A DNA stretch of 64,000 nt, taken from Leidyana gryllorum EB-2025a. Lineage: Eukaryota; Apicomplexa. This document shows positions 1 through 11,508 of the stretch, in pieces. How positions within the stretch are numbered: the stretch's first letter is position 1; every line of letters begins with the position of its first letter. Where the stretch lies: positions 62,001 through 126,000 of the forward strand of contig JBLWGC010000104.1 in the NCBI GenBank assembly GCA_048772705.1, in the 5' to 3' direction. The notes under the pieces were generated by a model. That model did not search any database and had not been told where the DNA came from. It saw only the letters and a list, made by a program, of their open reading frames with translations. The position numbers were made by a program, and so were the translations under genes.

Positions 1-1142
1 CATCCATTCAATGTCGTCTTGTGTTGCAAGAGGCGAATTAATTCCTCCTGCAGTCACCAATCCCCATGGCAAACAGTAAAACATTCCTTACCCAATGATA
101 GGTAACCACCTGTGATCACTATGGTTGAAGAGAGCCTGCGTGTGAGATTTACTGCTCACCTGTGTCATTGCTAAAGTATGCGAATTGGTTGCGTCGCCCG
201 ATGCGTGTAAGAACTTCCTGTAGCTCAATAGCACGGAGATACTGCTGTCTGCCACCCACTTGATCTTTGACTTCGTCAATGAGAGCCTTACGGCCGGCTT
301 CCTTCTGTTCACTTGATCTGTTTATATTTTGCGTCAAACGAGGAAGGTGGGCTCTCGTCACTCACGTAAAGCCCAATCCCATTATGCCGTCCCAACCAAG
401 ACGCTGAAGTCGGCGAATCGACATAGATGATAAATGTTGGAGTGACTCACTGACAGAATGGGAACGTCCATTGACGTAACAAGATTGATGGTAGCGTCTA
501 CATTAACTTCATCCCCTAAATTGACTGTGGGCGGTGAAGTTGGTGATGGGTAATTGGGTGACTGCTTACGGAGTTCTCTTCCGAGAAAAGCTTGGACGTT
601 ACCGCTCAAGAACTGTCAAGGTAGTATGAGGTGGCGTAATCTATGCTTCGTAAGCGTACCTTAACAAAGGTTGTGATGGTGAACCCTAAGGAATCTCTCA
701 ACAATCTTAACGTCGGAGTGGGAGAATACTGCTTGTGGTTCATGCAATCTGGTGAATGACATTGGTCTGATATGATCCAGCTATCGCTAGCTCCCGTATC
801 GAACATGACGGGTATAGCCTGAGCATCTGGTCCAGTTCCTACGGCTGTTTGTGAGATCTGGTATAAGGACTGCGATGAGCAAATGCGGACTGACTTATGA
901 TACTGGAGAACTGATGTGAGCACATGAATGTTGGATGAGAGTCGACAGAGGAAAAACTCACTGATGCTATGTTATCTTGCTTGCGAGCTGCACATGACGG
1001 AAGTGATGAGGTCTTTGTTTTGGTGCAAATTGAGCGTATTACCTCGTCGGAGGAGCGGGAAAGCCATGTGCATCTGTGACTGCAGCTCCAGAGCGTTGGC
1101 GGGGCCCCATAGAGGGACAAAAAGGGGTATGATGAAGCGCAT
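1..1142 (-). CDS. Pepsin-like aspartic protease, partial (C-terminal half lies off the window)
   Basis: Family A1 endopeptidase of the secretory pathway. The ATG at 1142 opens a hydrophobic signal peptide (MRFIIPLFVPLWGPANA). Short exons joined in frame give the catalytic DTGAS with a following DSWI (about 780-800), then the C..C..H..Y loop, a flap region, DGIMGLGF (about 370-400) and LSLGGINSPLA, which runs off the left edge. The second catalytic Asp is outside the window. Introns are about 45-60 nt, for example 562-608-type spacers with GTACGC or GTGAGT donors. The flap seems to carry FLSG where pepsins have Tyr-x-(S/T)-Gly, so the usual flap Tyr may be Phe. The family is certain; which apicomplexan ASP class it belongs to (digestive, egress or export) cannot be told. 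It lies 86 bp downstream of the kelch gene stop on the same strand. Confidence 0.87.
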
Positions 1143-1228
1143 GATTGTGCTGCACACACGTGTGTTCCAGAGGAGGTTCTTAAGTCAGGCAATATTGGGA
1201 AGCACAAAGATAGATGGAGGGGCAGCGA

Positions 1229-4200
1229 TCATAGATACTGAGTGATGTCATCTTCCTCCCTGAGTTTCACTTCAAGTTCTTTGGCGAGGCAACGCGCGTT
1301 GCCGATGACTTCAAGAAGTCTGTGGACAATGTCATCTTGGAGATGTTTCTTCTTGAAGATGGCTTTGAGGCCATTTCGAGCCCTTGTGGTATCGTTCAGA
1401 GCAGAGTCCAATTCCCTCTGAAGATCGCGCACTTCAGCGTCCCTGTCGTTGAGAAGATCTTGGAGGTCTTGGATGCGTTTGTTTTTATTCTCCTCAAGGG
1501 AGTGTAGTGCACGTGCAGATTTGTTGGCAGCATCATCCGCTTCAGCTTTGTGGTTATCGAAAGCAGCCTGCACCTCGCGGAGCAGGTTGCGATACCTGTC
1601 GCATTCCTCGTGTATGTCGCGCAAATCTGCTTCAAGTGTTTTGATTTCCTGATCGTGAGCCTGCTGATTATCCCTGGTCCGTTCTTCTGCAGCGCGGAGG
1701 AGATTATAGAGCTCATCTAAACGGCGGCTCTGTTCTTGGTTATCATGGAGAAGAGCCGATTTTTCGCGTCTAAGGGTGAGTAATTTTTCCTCGGATTCAG
1801 TTGCGAGGTTGTGTATCTGAGCATCGAGCTCCTTTTGGCGAGCATTAGCAGCTTCAAGCGCTTTGGAGACAATTGACAATTCGTCTCTTTTCGATAACAA
1901 AGATTTTGAAAGGTTATCCCTCTCGTCGGTGAGTGATGAAATTTGTTTGTCCAGATTGATCGCTTGTTCCTGAGCGTCGCTGGATATTCTCCGAAGCTCT
2001 CCAGTGAGTGAGCTGACTTGTTGTTCGAGTCTGACAATCTCTTCGTGATGATTTTCAAGTTGATGATCCCTTTCCTGGAGCGTCACTTGCGCATCACGCA
2101 GGCTCCTTTGCAGATCTTCTTGCTCAGACTTGAGCCTATTGTAGTCATGTTGCAATGTCTGCATTTGAGCCTCCCACTGTGCTTTTTCTTCTTCGTGAGC
2201 TTCGATAAGAAGCGCTCGATCTTCTTCGGCCTCGTCAATAGCCTTGAGTCGTCGTCGTTCGGCTTCCTCGACGACTTTGCGGCGTTCTTCGAGGGCGGCC
2301 CCCTCGAAGCTTTTCAGTCGTCCAGCGGCTTCTTCGATTATCCGTTGCTTCTCAGCTTCTCCCTCCTCCATCAATCTCTGTTTTTCCTCGAGCCATTGCT
2401 CTCCTTCCATCTCGAATCGATTGCGAACGTCGTTAAGGTCGCCCTGGAGGATGCCGACTTCCGTCTTGTGTTTCAGACGCAGTTCTTCCAAAACGTCGGC
2501 GTGTTTTGTTTCCAACTGGCCCATAGCAGCGCCATACTCAGCCTTGAGATTGGCCACCGTCACTGCGTGGTCTGCTTTTAGTGCACTGAGATCCTGCTCA
2601 AATTTGGCCAGCGACATGTGATAACGTTTGACCTCTTCGGCGTGCTTCTGCGCGGTTTGCTGATGACGCTGTTGTTCGGCCGCGAGCTCTTCTCTAACGG
2701 CTTGGACTTGGGCATCTTGAGCCGCCAATTGCGCCAGTTGGTGTCCGAGATCCGCACGTGCGCGATCGATCTCGTCCTTCAAGGCATTGATCTCCTCCTT
2801 GTGTTTGCGTGTCTCGCTTTCGAGAGCTCGGAGATGCCGGGCTTCAATTGCCTTCAATTCTTGCTGCAATTCTTGGGCGTGTGACTTTTGCAGTTCCCCT
2901 TTCTGGCGCTCAAAATTCGTTTGGGCATCCGCCAATGCCCGTTGAGCCGATTCGGTGGCTTGTTGTTTCTGTCGCTCAAAATCGGTCCGAGCTTCCGCCA
3001 GCAGACGGTCAGTTGCTCTGGCAGCCTCCTCTTGTTGACTTTTGAAGGTGGCTTCATTCTGGGCACACTTTGTTTGCTCTTTTTCCAGTTTGTCCAGAGC
3101 CCGCAGGGTGGCGTTCTGGGCTTCCTGTAGGGTCTGCTGGAGGGCGGCAATGGCTGTTTTGCAGTCAGATAACTCTGCAACAGCCTGACCGTATTGGATC
3201 TTTTGATTGGCGATCTCATTCTCTGCAGCGTGATGTTTGCGGTGGCACTCTTTGAGCGACTCGTCCAGGGCGGTGGCCCGACCCTCGGCGGAATCCCGTT
3301 CCCGCAGAGCTGTTTGCAAATCTAAGAGGAGCTCTTCGGTCATAGTCTTCTCTCTGGCCGCTTGAGCTGTCCAAGAGGCCACTTGTTGCTTCAGCCGTGC
3401 AATCTCTCCGTCTCGTTCCTCTACTATCCCACGAAGTTGCTCTAATTCCGCCTCGGCCCTCGTCTCCGAGTCTTTCAATTCTCGCTGCATCCTCACCTTG
3501 TCTGCCTCCCAGTTCCTTCGCGACTCCGCCATCTCCCGTCCGACTCGATCATAGGCCTCACTCCTCTCTGTAATCTCCTCCTTCAGCCTCGAGACCTCTT
3601 TCTCTCTGGTCGTCGCCCGGAGCGCTGCCTCGGCCCCCTTCGCGTTGGCTTCCTCGAGCGCTCTGGTCAAAAAGGACACTTCTCGAGTCAATCGAGTGGC
3701 GTGTTGGCGCCCTTCGCCAACCTCCACCTTCAGTTCATCGCGCTCAGCCTCTAATGCCTGCCGGTTGTGGATCCAATGGCTCTCGGCACTCTTCAGCCGC
3801 CGCAACTCCTCCGCATCGGTCCTCATTTGACTCTCCGCTCGGCACAAATGGAGTATCACGTCGCGAACCGTCCCACTGATGTGATTATCCTCCATCTGCA
3901 GCAGAGGAGCAGCACGTGTGGAAACCAACGACGTCGGCTGCCAGTGCTCACCTTTGCGCTGAGACTTTGATGAGGCAGCGGTTTGATAAAATCCAGGCGG
4001 TAGCCCCCGGAAGGCCAGGAGGGCGGCGAGCCAGAAAGATTCCCTCCACCACTCAGGATAATTGACTGCACAAAGTCGCCATCGTATAGTAAACAGGCTT
4101 TATGGGCCTCCAAGTTCGGCGGAATTGGAAAGGTCGCAGTCAAAATGCGCCATTTCTCCGTCCGCAAGTTGAATTCATGCAAGGTACCCAACGTTCGCGG

Positions 4201-5710
4201 CGCCGAAGACCCAGATAGCACTGCCGCTCCCCCGTGGACCATCCAGTGACAGTCCAGGATGGTCGCTGCCGGGCTGATGTCAACAAAACAGTACTCATCC
4301 AAACTGCGCCACCACAAACTTACAATGTGCGCGGCTGTGGCGCGTTGGAGCTTGCCTCAATTCGTGACCATTTGCCTGTTTGGGAACTAAACTTCCAAAC
4401 GCTCGAATCACATAGTTTGTTCTTCACTTGACCTCCGTAAACGTACAAATGACCATTGTAAAGAGCACTGATGTGTCCCCAACGTCGCGGCGGCCGCTGC
4501 GAGACATCGGCAACCATCTTTTCCCAACAGGCATTCTCTAGATCTAATACCCAGATTTCTGTATCTTCATGACATCCGTATCCACCGTATACGAACATAA
4601 ACTTGTCTCTGCAGGGCCGACCGTCAATCAACCAGCCAAGGGCAAACGGCCGAAGAAAGTGTGCGACCGTCGAAAGTGGGGCAGTCTCGAATGTGTGGGA
4701 GTCTCGAAAGTGTGGGAGTGTCGAATGTGTGGGAGTATCGAATGTGTGGGAGTCTCGGAAGGGTGGGAGTGTCGAACGTGGGGGAGTCTCGAAAGGGTGG
4801 GAGTGTCGAAAGTGTGGGAGTGTCGAATCTGGGTGAGCCTCGGGCACGGGGGGGAAGCAAGGGGGTCTCGGATGCAGCAATCTCGAGGCTTACGAGAACA
4901 TTACGGCCGAATGGTAGGCTCTGGCGCCGGGTTTGTCGCCCTGGACTTTGAGTTCTTTCCATTGGTGGGAGATGGGGTCATATTCCCAAACATCATTGAA
5001 GTAGATGAGATCGGAGCCGGTAGCAACGTCTTCATCCGGAGTGGTCGCGGTGGTGGCGGTAGTATTGGTGGTGGTTGTGGCCGAGCATGGAGGGGAGTCG
5101 AGTGTTCGCAATGTCCGCAGTCCCGATCCTCCGATCGATTGTCGGTTTCGCGCGGTGCGACGCGATACAGCGTGCCCCAGCGTACCGACACCTCCAAAGA
5201 GTATTAGGGTTTGCGATTTTTCGCGAGTTACCAGCGTATGTCCTTTACGCTTTTCGGGCCAGAGTTGGCCGTCGGCCTGTTTAGTGGTTCGCCAGAGGCC
5301 GGTTGCCAGATTCAAACAGCATAAATCATTGAGCAGTTGAACGTCAGCCTTGGGGTCTCGAAGGGGCACCTCACCTCCGAACACATAAATTGACCTATGG
5401 GCTGTCGCAACACCATGATGCAGTCGAGGCGGAGCGGCTTCGTCATGTTTGGCACTCGCGGTTAGTCTTTCGAATCGACTCCGCTCCATCAGATTCCGCT
5501 TCATTGTGGGTGAACATCCCGCAACAGTCGATGTCTCTCCGTTGAGGGGAAACGGTCCTGGAACATATTTGATCTCCGCTCTGGGAATCAATGGTGCAGG
5601 CGATCCGTCGCGACTTCGAGTGGACGCCACAATCACCTCTACTCGTCTGTCAGTCAACACACAATGTACTCATTCGATCGATGCGGCTGGACTCACTCGC
5701 TAGCGCCCAT
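1229..5710 (-). CDS. Kelch-repeat protein with long C-terminal coiled coil (Tea1-like architecture)
   Basis: Five exons join in frame: 5710-5697, 5646-4894, 4608-4324, 4273-3952 and 3895-1229, giving about 1,346 aa. The N-terminal third has kelch blades, seen as repeated hydrophobic-GG turns (YVFGG, LFGGVG, MFVYGGYG, LYVYGG, MVHGG) with W and P-R-(A/T)-H signatures, forming a beta-propeller. The last exon (about 887 aa) is almost pure heptad coiled coil rich in E, K, Q, R and A. Kelch plus coiled coil is the layout of fission-yeast Tea1 and of some protist cytoskeletal or polarity proteins, so a scaffolding role is inferred, not shown. The 285-nt second intron holds a minisatellite. The exon 3/4 join could use a 20-nt or a 47-nt intron, both in frame; the 47-nt form restores a better kelch motif. 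It is divergent from SepSecS, with 69 bp between the ATGs. Confidence 0.82.
4674..4843. repeat. Intronic minisatellite, 17-bp unit, about 10 copies
   Basis: Head-to-tail copies of a 17-bp unit close to GTGTGGGAGTSTCGAAW, diverging by 1-3 bases per copy. They lie wholly inside intron 2 (4893-4609) of the minus-strand kelch gene and make this intron about six times the usual size. Confidence 0.9.
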
Positions 5711-5779
5711 GGGCTTTTTTTGCCCAACCTTTGGTGAGTGATGGAGCCGAAAAATGACCACCCTGGCACGCACTTCCTC

Positions 5780-6300
5780 ATGGATGAGCTTTCGTCACTC
5801 ATATCACGCCCTCTAGCTACCGTCGCTGCCCAGGTGAAACACTCGTTACAGCTATCCAATAACTAACTCGCTCGCTCGCATCGCACAGGCACTCGCCTCA
5901 ACTCAACATGCCATCACCTTTTTACTCACCCAACGAAGACTGCCAAAGAAGGGCTGGACACCCGAACAAATTCGACTGCTACTTGATCACATAGCTCTCA
6001 TGGACGCGTGAGTGCCTAACGGTCTACGCAGAATCCCGGAAGAAGTCTCAACTTATCAACAGCAATAATCACACCAGCGTGGCCAACGTAGGAGAACGCG
6101 AAGGCCGAGTCTTCTCCTCCATATGTCGACAACGCCACTTTGGATTGGCGCACGGCATCGGCCGCTCGGGAGATATCATGGCCATGCAGCCCAAAGCTGC
6201 GGGCTCCAGCCTCGTCAACTCCCTCACTAAACATCTGGCTGCCGATGCCCTCAGAGTCTGCGGCCTCAAAGTGAGTCAGAGCCCCACCTCCCACCCAACT

Positions 6301-6336
<36 letters not shown>

Positions 6337-7576
6337 CCCCTGACAGACGTCGCACAAGGCCATTGTACTCCCCTTAGCGACCGGGATGACAATGAATCTC
6401 TGCTTCCAATGGTTCAAGGTGAGCTCTGCCTCCCCTTCGCAACGCCGTTGACCCTCCCACCACTGCAGTCCAAAGCTGACGCGCGGCGGACCAGAGTCGT
6501 ATGGACTCGAATAGATCAGAAGACTTGTGTCAAAGCCATCAAGGCCGCTAATCTAGAAATCATCACTGTCAATCCACATCTGGAAAGCGACGGAAGTTTA
6601 ACCACCGGACTCACCGAAACTGATCTCATTCGCAACGGTCCAGACACAATCCTCGCCCTTGTCGCCACAACGTCCTGTTTTGCTCCTCGGGAACCCGATA
6701 ATCTACAGATATTCGTTGAGGTAAATAAACGAAATGAAATGGCTCCTCTCAGCTCGCTCACTCCATACAGCTATGCCGCAAATATCAACTCCCACTCCTC
6801 GTCAATAACGCCTATGGGGTCCAAGACGACACCTGTATGGCCGAAGTGGATCGTGCCTTGCGCTCAATGCCACGTGAGATTCCGTGCCTCGTTGTACAAA
6901 GCACAGACAAGAACTTCATGGTGCCCGTCGGAGGTGCCATAGTCACTTCCAACAATTCAGAGTGAGTCAACCGCAATCTCGCATAAAACCAATACATACA
7001 GCTTCCTCACGGACCTCGGGGCATTCTATCCCGGCCGAGCCTCCCTGACACCCACCCTCGACCTCTTTTGCACCTTACTGGAAATGGGCTGCGAAACCTT
7101 GGACTGCTTGCGCCACGACCGCTATGCCCTCTTCATTCGGATGAAAACAGCCCTCGAGAGCCTCGCAGCCGCTAATCCGCAGTCTATCAAGGTGCTGCAA
7201 ACTCCAAGAAACACCATCAGTATCGCCGTCTCCATACTCGATCCTCCCATTTTAAGGGGTGCCTTGGGACACGATCGATGCAAGGCTATCACAGAGATCG
7301 GCTCCAAGCTTTGGTACCGCCGGTGAGTCGTTGCTGAAGAAGACTTACGCCATACCCCGCCCCCTCAGATGTAGTGGAGTACGAGCTATTCCTTCGGGGG
7401 CTACCTGTCAACACTGCACGAACATCGGAGGGATCAACTTCAATAATTATGGTAGCCATTGCGATTTTTACCCTGAGAGTTACATAGCTGTGGCGGTGGG
7501 TATAGGGGCTCAGCAATCCGATATTGACAGATTTGTCCCACTTTTCGCCTCCATCCTGGGCCTTTCGAAAAGTTGA
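5780..7576 (+). CDS. SEPSECS: O-phosphoseryl-tRNA(Sec) selenium transferase (SepSecS)
   Basis: PLP enzyme that converts phosphoseryl-tRNA(Sec) to selenocysteinyl-tRNA(Sec) using selenophosphate; cytosolic. Eight exons give about 480 aa, near the roughly 500 aa of the animal enzyme. Conserved blocks read in order: MDANNHTSVANVGEREGRV, HGIGRSGDIMAMQPKAAGSS, VLPLATGM, TRIDQKTC, TTSCFAPREPDN, VNNAYGV, and the PLP-lysine block STDKNFMVPVGGAI, followed by YPGRAS. The start is the ATG beginning MDELSSLIS at 5780; the first intron is 5834-5885 or so. One intron carries a (CA)n tract (6301-6333). The stop at 7574-7576 is only 3 nt before the next ATG. The gene implies that this organism makes selenoproteins. 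Confidence 0.96.
6301..6333. repeat. (CA)n microsatellite in SepSecS intron
   Basis: About 15 CA dinucleotides just before the intron end (CTGACAG). It acts as the pyrimidine/CA tract of an intron that must be removed to join the CGLK and TSHKAIVLP blocks. Confidence 0.9.
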
Positions 7577-7579
7577 ACG

Positions 7580-8003
7580 ATGGCAGACAGTTTTGGCCCA
7601 TTCACTGTCAGCCCGCATGAGGTTGTAAAGGAAGGATGGCTACTCAAGCAAAGCCGCTATATGAAGGATTGGCGCAGAAGATGGATCGTTCTTACCCACA
7701 GCCATCTCTGCAGCTTCAAGTCGCCTCAATTCTCTGGCGTCACACCCACAGAAGTCCTTTCTCTCGCTCAATGCTCAACGGTAAAGATCTCCTGCGGACC
7801 ACAGACATAAACTCGTGCCTTAGGTCAAGTCTGCCGATGACGACGTTCAAAAAGCGAATGTGTTTCGTGTCGAGACTCCCGGGCGCATATTCCTGCTCGT
7901 AGCCGACACGGCAGCTGAGAAAGAGGCCTGGATCGGCGCCATTGGCTCTCAAATGATCCGGCCATCCGCCAACCAAGTCTGTGAAGACGATATAGTCTAT
8001 TGA
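7580..8003 (+). CDS. Small pleckstrin-homology (PH) domain protein
   Basis: Two exons give about 126 aa that is essentially one PH domain. The start (MADSFGPF) leads into EGWLLKQSRYMKDWRRRWIVL, the classic beta1-beta2 strands with basic residues. The last helix has the invariant Trp in EKEAWIGAIGSQ, and the acidic tail ends EDDIVY. The single intron (about 7780-7823) separates CST and VKSADDD. The layout resembles plant AtPH1-like phosphoinositide-binding proteins. The N-terminus lacks a myristoylation Gly, so it differs from the apicomplexan acylated PH protein APH. It begins 3 nt after the SepSecS stop, so the two may share a transcript. Confidence 0.85.
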
Positions 8004-8034
8004 AACACACGTGTGTGCTTGGCTGGAGACACAG

Positions 8035-8628
8035 ATGCTCGCCCCCTCCTGGGTATGGGTTTTGACGGTCTTAAGCCTTCCCAGTTACGCTCTGAAGCCC
8101 AAAGTGAAGGGAAGACGAGCCAGAGAGCTTAGTGAGTGGCAAGTGAATGACGGACACCTAGACATAGATCACTAGTGGAGAACTTGCAAATGGGTGCAAA
8201 CCAAGTTGAACAGCCTCCAACTTTTGACAACGCAGAGGTTAGTTCACGAGCTAGAGACTGTGGTGTGGGAAGAGAAGTCGGTCCTTCAGAGAGCAGAGGA
8301 AGAGGACTTTGTCGATGAGATTGTCAGCACAGCTCAGAAAGGGAGCTTGATAGGATTTGGAGTTAGGAACCCGACCGCAATTCGGCAGATGGTCAAAGCG
8401 ACATCGAGTGATCCTCAGCTTGCCGCTCGTCTTAAATCTCAGTGGCAAGCGGCTCGGCAAGCCAAGGATGCTGAAGTTACTACCGAGATTCAAGAGAACT
8501 ATCCCTACCTCAACGAAACATCATCTACCACTCGCGCCCCGTCAGAGAAATACGTACCACCGGAACAGATCGACGGACCAGTGTCTTGGGCCACAGGACG
8601 CGTCATCAATGTGATGAACATCCCTTGA
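8035..8628 (+). CDS. Secreted or organelle-targeted hypothetical protein
   Basis: Two exons, 8035-8142 and 8176-8628, give 186 aa. The N-terminus is a good signal peptide (MLAPSWVWVLTVLSLPSYA), and the mature part is mostly helical and charged with no family I recognise. The intron is only 33 nt and starts with GTGAATGACGG. A downstream in-frame GTG could be mistaken for a start, but the upstream ATG adds the signal sequence and keeps frame. A CACACGTGTGTG palindrome (8006-8017) lies in the 31-bp spacer after the PH gene. Confidence 0.68.
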
Positions 8629-8819
8629 AGCCGAGCCGCTGGAGCTTGAGTGCGCTAGAACTCTCCAGATATCGGTGTGGGCTCTATTACAATGGGTGGC
8701 CATGGAATCATAAGCATTCTGAGTGACTTGATGGAATCTACTTTCGTGGAATCAAGGAAAAGTTCGTGTGCGCCGCCACCGACAAGCCACCCTCGGGAGT
8801 CAGAGGTTCCACTCCCGGA

Positions 8820-10420
8820 TCACTGGTCGGTCGTTTGATTACGCCTACTCTCATAAAGATGCTGGACGTACTTCACCGACATTGGTGCGTCGTCTGTAAT
8901 GACGCCTGCTACGCCCAAACTGGTTACAAATTCCATGTCAGCTTCATCCTTGATAGTCCACACGTGAACTGGGATACATCGCTCTTGTGCCTCCTATGGA
9001 ATTAATGATAATGCGTCATAAATGTAAAATGACTCACCCTGACAATTTCTGGATGCTTTCTGATATACCGGATATCCAGTCCTAATGCATCGACCAAGCA
9101 AGTCAGATCAAAAGCAACTGGTGGGTTGGCGAGCGAATAGGTCTGGCCGACAGCATCTTTATTCGGACAGGACAGCATCATATCGTTGACGTAGGTGTGT
9201 ACACTGTCCTCACAAAATCTGATACGATCCTCCCCCGTCAAATGAGGCGGAAGCAAGCTGACGGGCACGATCTTGAGACCAGTGATGGCTGAGTCTTCAC
9301 AATCTGCACAACTGTTGGCTCCCCCCGCCGCCCGAGATTGAAGGAAACCTTTGTTTGCACTTCGGAAAGGAGCCACAATATCGTCCGATGTACCGGACGG
9401 CGGCTGCAAACAGTCGAGAGTGTTAAGCGGAGCTCCAGCGAGCTGAGAATCCTTCAGAATGGTCGCAGTGATGCCCACAAACATTTCTCCGAAGGTGCCC
9501 GGAAGCCGAACAAATGATCCCTCTGCATCGCCCTCGAACGCTTCCCGCAGCATACGTTGCAGCCACCGATCTTCAGTACAGCAGTCCGGCGGCAAGTCAT
9601 AAGTTGTGTGGAGTATTGTAGACAGTCCAACCAGACTGATGTCCGGGTTCCGGAATCCCAAATGATGTCTCAGCCGAATCAAGTCGCCAACCTCAAAGGA
9701 CTGTATGTGGAGCGGGAAGGGAACATTTCGGTATCCGGCAGTTTTTGAACTCAGATATGCCAGAAAGACCTCCAACAGGTCAATGTCACGACGACTTTGA
9801 TGCCAAGTGCTATGTTTGATCTCCAGATACAACCCTTTGGGGGTGGGAGAAGCCACCGCCATTTCCCAGAGGTCATCGAGGGTAGCAATCGGGTAATGAC
9901 TGTCGAGGTATGACTGACACCGCTGATGTGAGGCGCACGGAGCGCTCAACTTGCTGATAGTATCGTTCCACTGATAGTCAGGCGTATACCAACCCTGACT
10001 CGGTCTAGCATCTTCACGAATGAAGGCTTTCCAACCTTCATGGCGCACACGCTTTCCACTTAGTTCAAAATCAACAACAGGGTCCAACCACTCCTTGCGC
10101 TGCTCGCTTTCGGGGAGGAGACTTCGATATCGATCGTGATTCGCATTGCTGGCCTTTGTCAGGTCAGGTTCATGCTGGCATACCAGAACGCCGTCACTAG
10201 TGATAGTCAAATCACACTCCAGAAAATCAACATCTCGTGAGCTCCATTGTTCTCGATATGCTGCCACAGAGGACTGGGGATACTTGAGTGAGCCTCCTCT
10301 GTGGGCAATAAGTTGCGGCCGTCCTTGGAAGGTCCCAGCACACGTGTGTGTTTCTTGGGGGCTTGATGGACGGGGAGATGCAAGGCTCAAAGTAGCTAAG
10401 GTGACTAACTTTCCTAACAT
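8820..10420 (-). CDS. Glycerophosphodiester phosphodiesterase-like protein, secreted
   Basis: Two exons (10420-9045 or so, then 8999-8820) give about 518 aa. The GDPD catalytic signature is clear: LIAHRGG near residue 40, then ECDLTITSDGVLVCQHEPDL with the metal-binding Glu/Asp and second His. The C-terminal barrel strand VHVWTIKDEADM and GVITDDAP come from exon 2. The N-terminus (MLGKLVTLATLSLAS) is a signal peptide. The family hydrolyses glycerophosphodiesters or, in some members, sphingolipids or GPI-related lipids; the long cysteine-containing insert in the barrel (about residues 250-420) makes the substrate uncertain. The start is the ATG after which hydrophobic residues begin; the reading frame extends upstream without another ATG of this kind. 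Confidence 0.9.
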
Positions 10421-10623
10421 GGCGAGTGAGTAGTTTGGGCGCAGGGGCAATTTGGCGCAGGTGGGAAAATGCGAGTCGATCAAAGCAGCGGCATGATGGT
10501 GGTTGGACGAACGGGAGACCTGGCGAACTTGGGCCCACACAGTGAGAGAAGTATCAGGAGCTGGTGCTTGTTTGGTACAGACAGAAGAACAACAAAAGGT
10601 TCCAATGCACCAAAATGCTCCCT

Positions 10624-11382
10624 TTACACCAGTCTAGGCCTGAAAAAGCTCACTGTGATCTCCATGGCCTTTCTGCTTTCCTCCTTTTCCTTTTCATTGA
10701 TTGGACGACAAGCAAGTCCATGAGTGCAACCAATGTGCTCGCTGACAGTGATAAGTGACGGCACCTTGGCCTGCCATTGTCGGGCGAGCTCCAATGGAAA
10801 AGGCTCATCATTTTCGGCCGCGCATATATGTAGGGGCTTTTTGATTAATGTGGGGTCGAAACTTTGACTTCGGGACGGATGAGCAATAAGTCCACCGATA
10901 AGTTGGGCTTCATCAGTTCCCCGTTGTAAGATTGAGCACACGCTGGGCGCACCCCAACAGAAGCCCACCACACCAATACTGGTGGCCTTTTCGTTCTTTA
11001 TCAGATGAGTGACGAGATCGTTATTGACACGAATTGATTGTTCCGGATCAGCCGACTTAAGCCATTCCATGAATGCAGCCATGAATTGCTCTCTGTCGCG
11101 CAGTCTAAAGTCCATGTAATGTCCGAACAGATAGTCTGGTACGAGTACCCGTACATTGGACGGTAGCCTCGCAGCATAATCGTCGGCCAATAGACGTGAA
11201 TTATTGTACTTGAACCCAAATACATCAGTGAATATTATGATCACAGCATCCCCCTTTCCAACTTCATAGACATCCAAAACAACACCTCCTCCCAGATCAA
11301 TCTTCCGCTCCTGACCGACCGGTGTTCCGGGCCGTTCGAGACCCGGATCCGCGCACTTAGAGCAATGACCATCCATACTCAT
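10624..11382 (-). CDS. Dienelactone hydrolase family alpha/beta-hydrolase
   Basis: Single exon of about 252 aa, the usual length of the family. The nucleophile elbow is GFCWGA (catalytic Cys). Asp lies in the AAENDEPFP strand end, and His in CTHGL near the C-terminus, which completes the Cys-Asp-His triad. The second strand has IIIFTDVFGF, where the family shows an oxyanion-type turn. No signal peptide, so it is probably cytosolic. Family members hydrolyse lactones or small esters; the native substrate is unknown. The 203-bp spacer to the GDPD start holds no other gene that I can see. Confidence 0.9.
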   Translation of the reverse strand: MSMDGHCSKCADPGLERPGTPVGQERKIDLGGGVVLDVYEVGKGDAVIIIFTDVFGFKYNNSRLLADDYAARLPSNVRVLVPDYLFGHYMDFRLRDREQFMAAFMEWLKSADPEQSIRVNNDLVTHLIKNEKATSIGVVGFCWGAPSVCSILQRGTDEAQLIGGLIAHPSRSQSFDPTLIKKPLHICAAENDEPFPLELARQWQAKVPSLITVSEHIGCTHGLACRPINEKEKEESRKAMEITVSFFRPRLV

Positions 11383-11508
11383 CACAGCAGCACTTTACTT
11401 TTTTCACCAACAAGTCAGAGGTTTCGTTTGAGCCTATCACACAAGAAAATGCGATCGGGCGCTATCTACACTAGCTACTAATAGAGAGGCAAGATGCTCC
11501 CATCAAGA

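Noticed and set aside
2018-2581. Plus-strand frame antisense to the coiled coil (Phe/Leu-rich)
   Set aside because: Composition is what the complement of Glu/Lys-rich coiled-coil codons gives; no start context or family.
4304-4323. A 20-nt intron in the kelch gene
   Set aside because: In frame, but a 47-nt alternative ending GACATCAG matches the intron size and branch pattern elsewhere and gives a better kelch motif.
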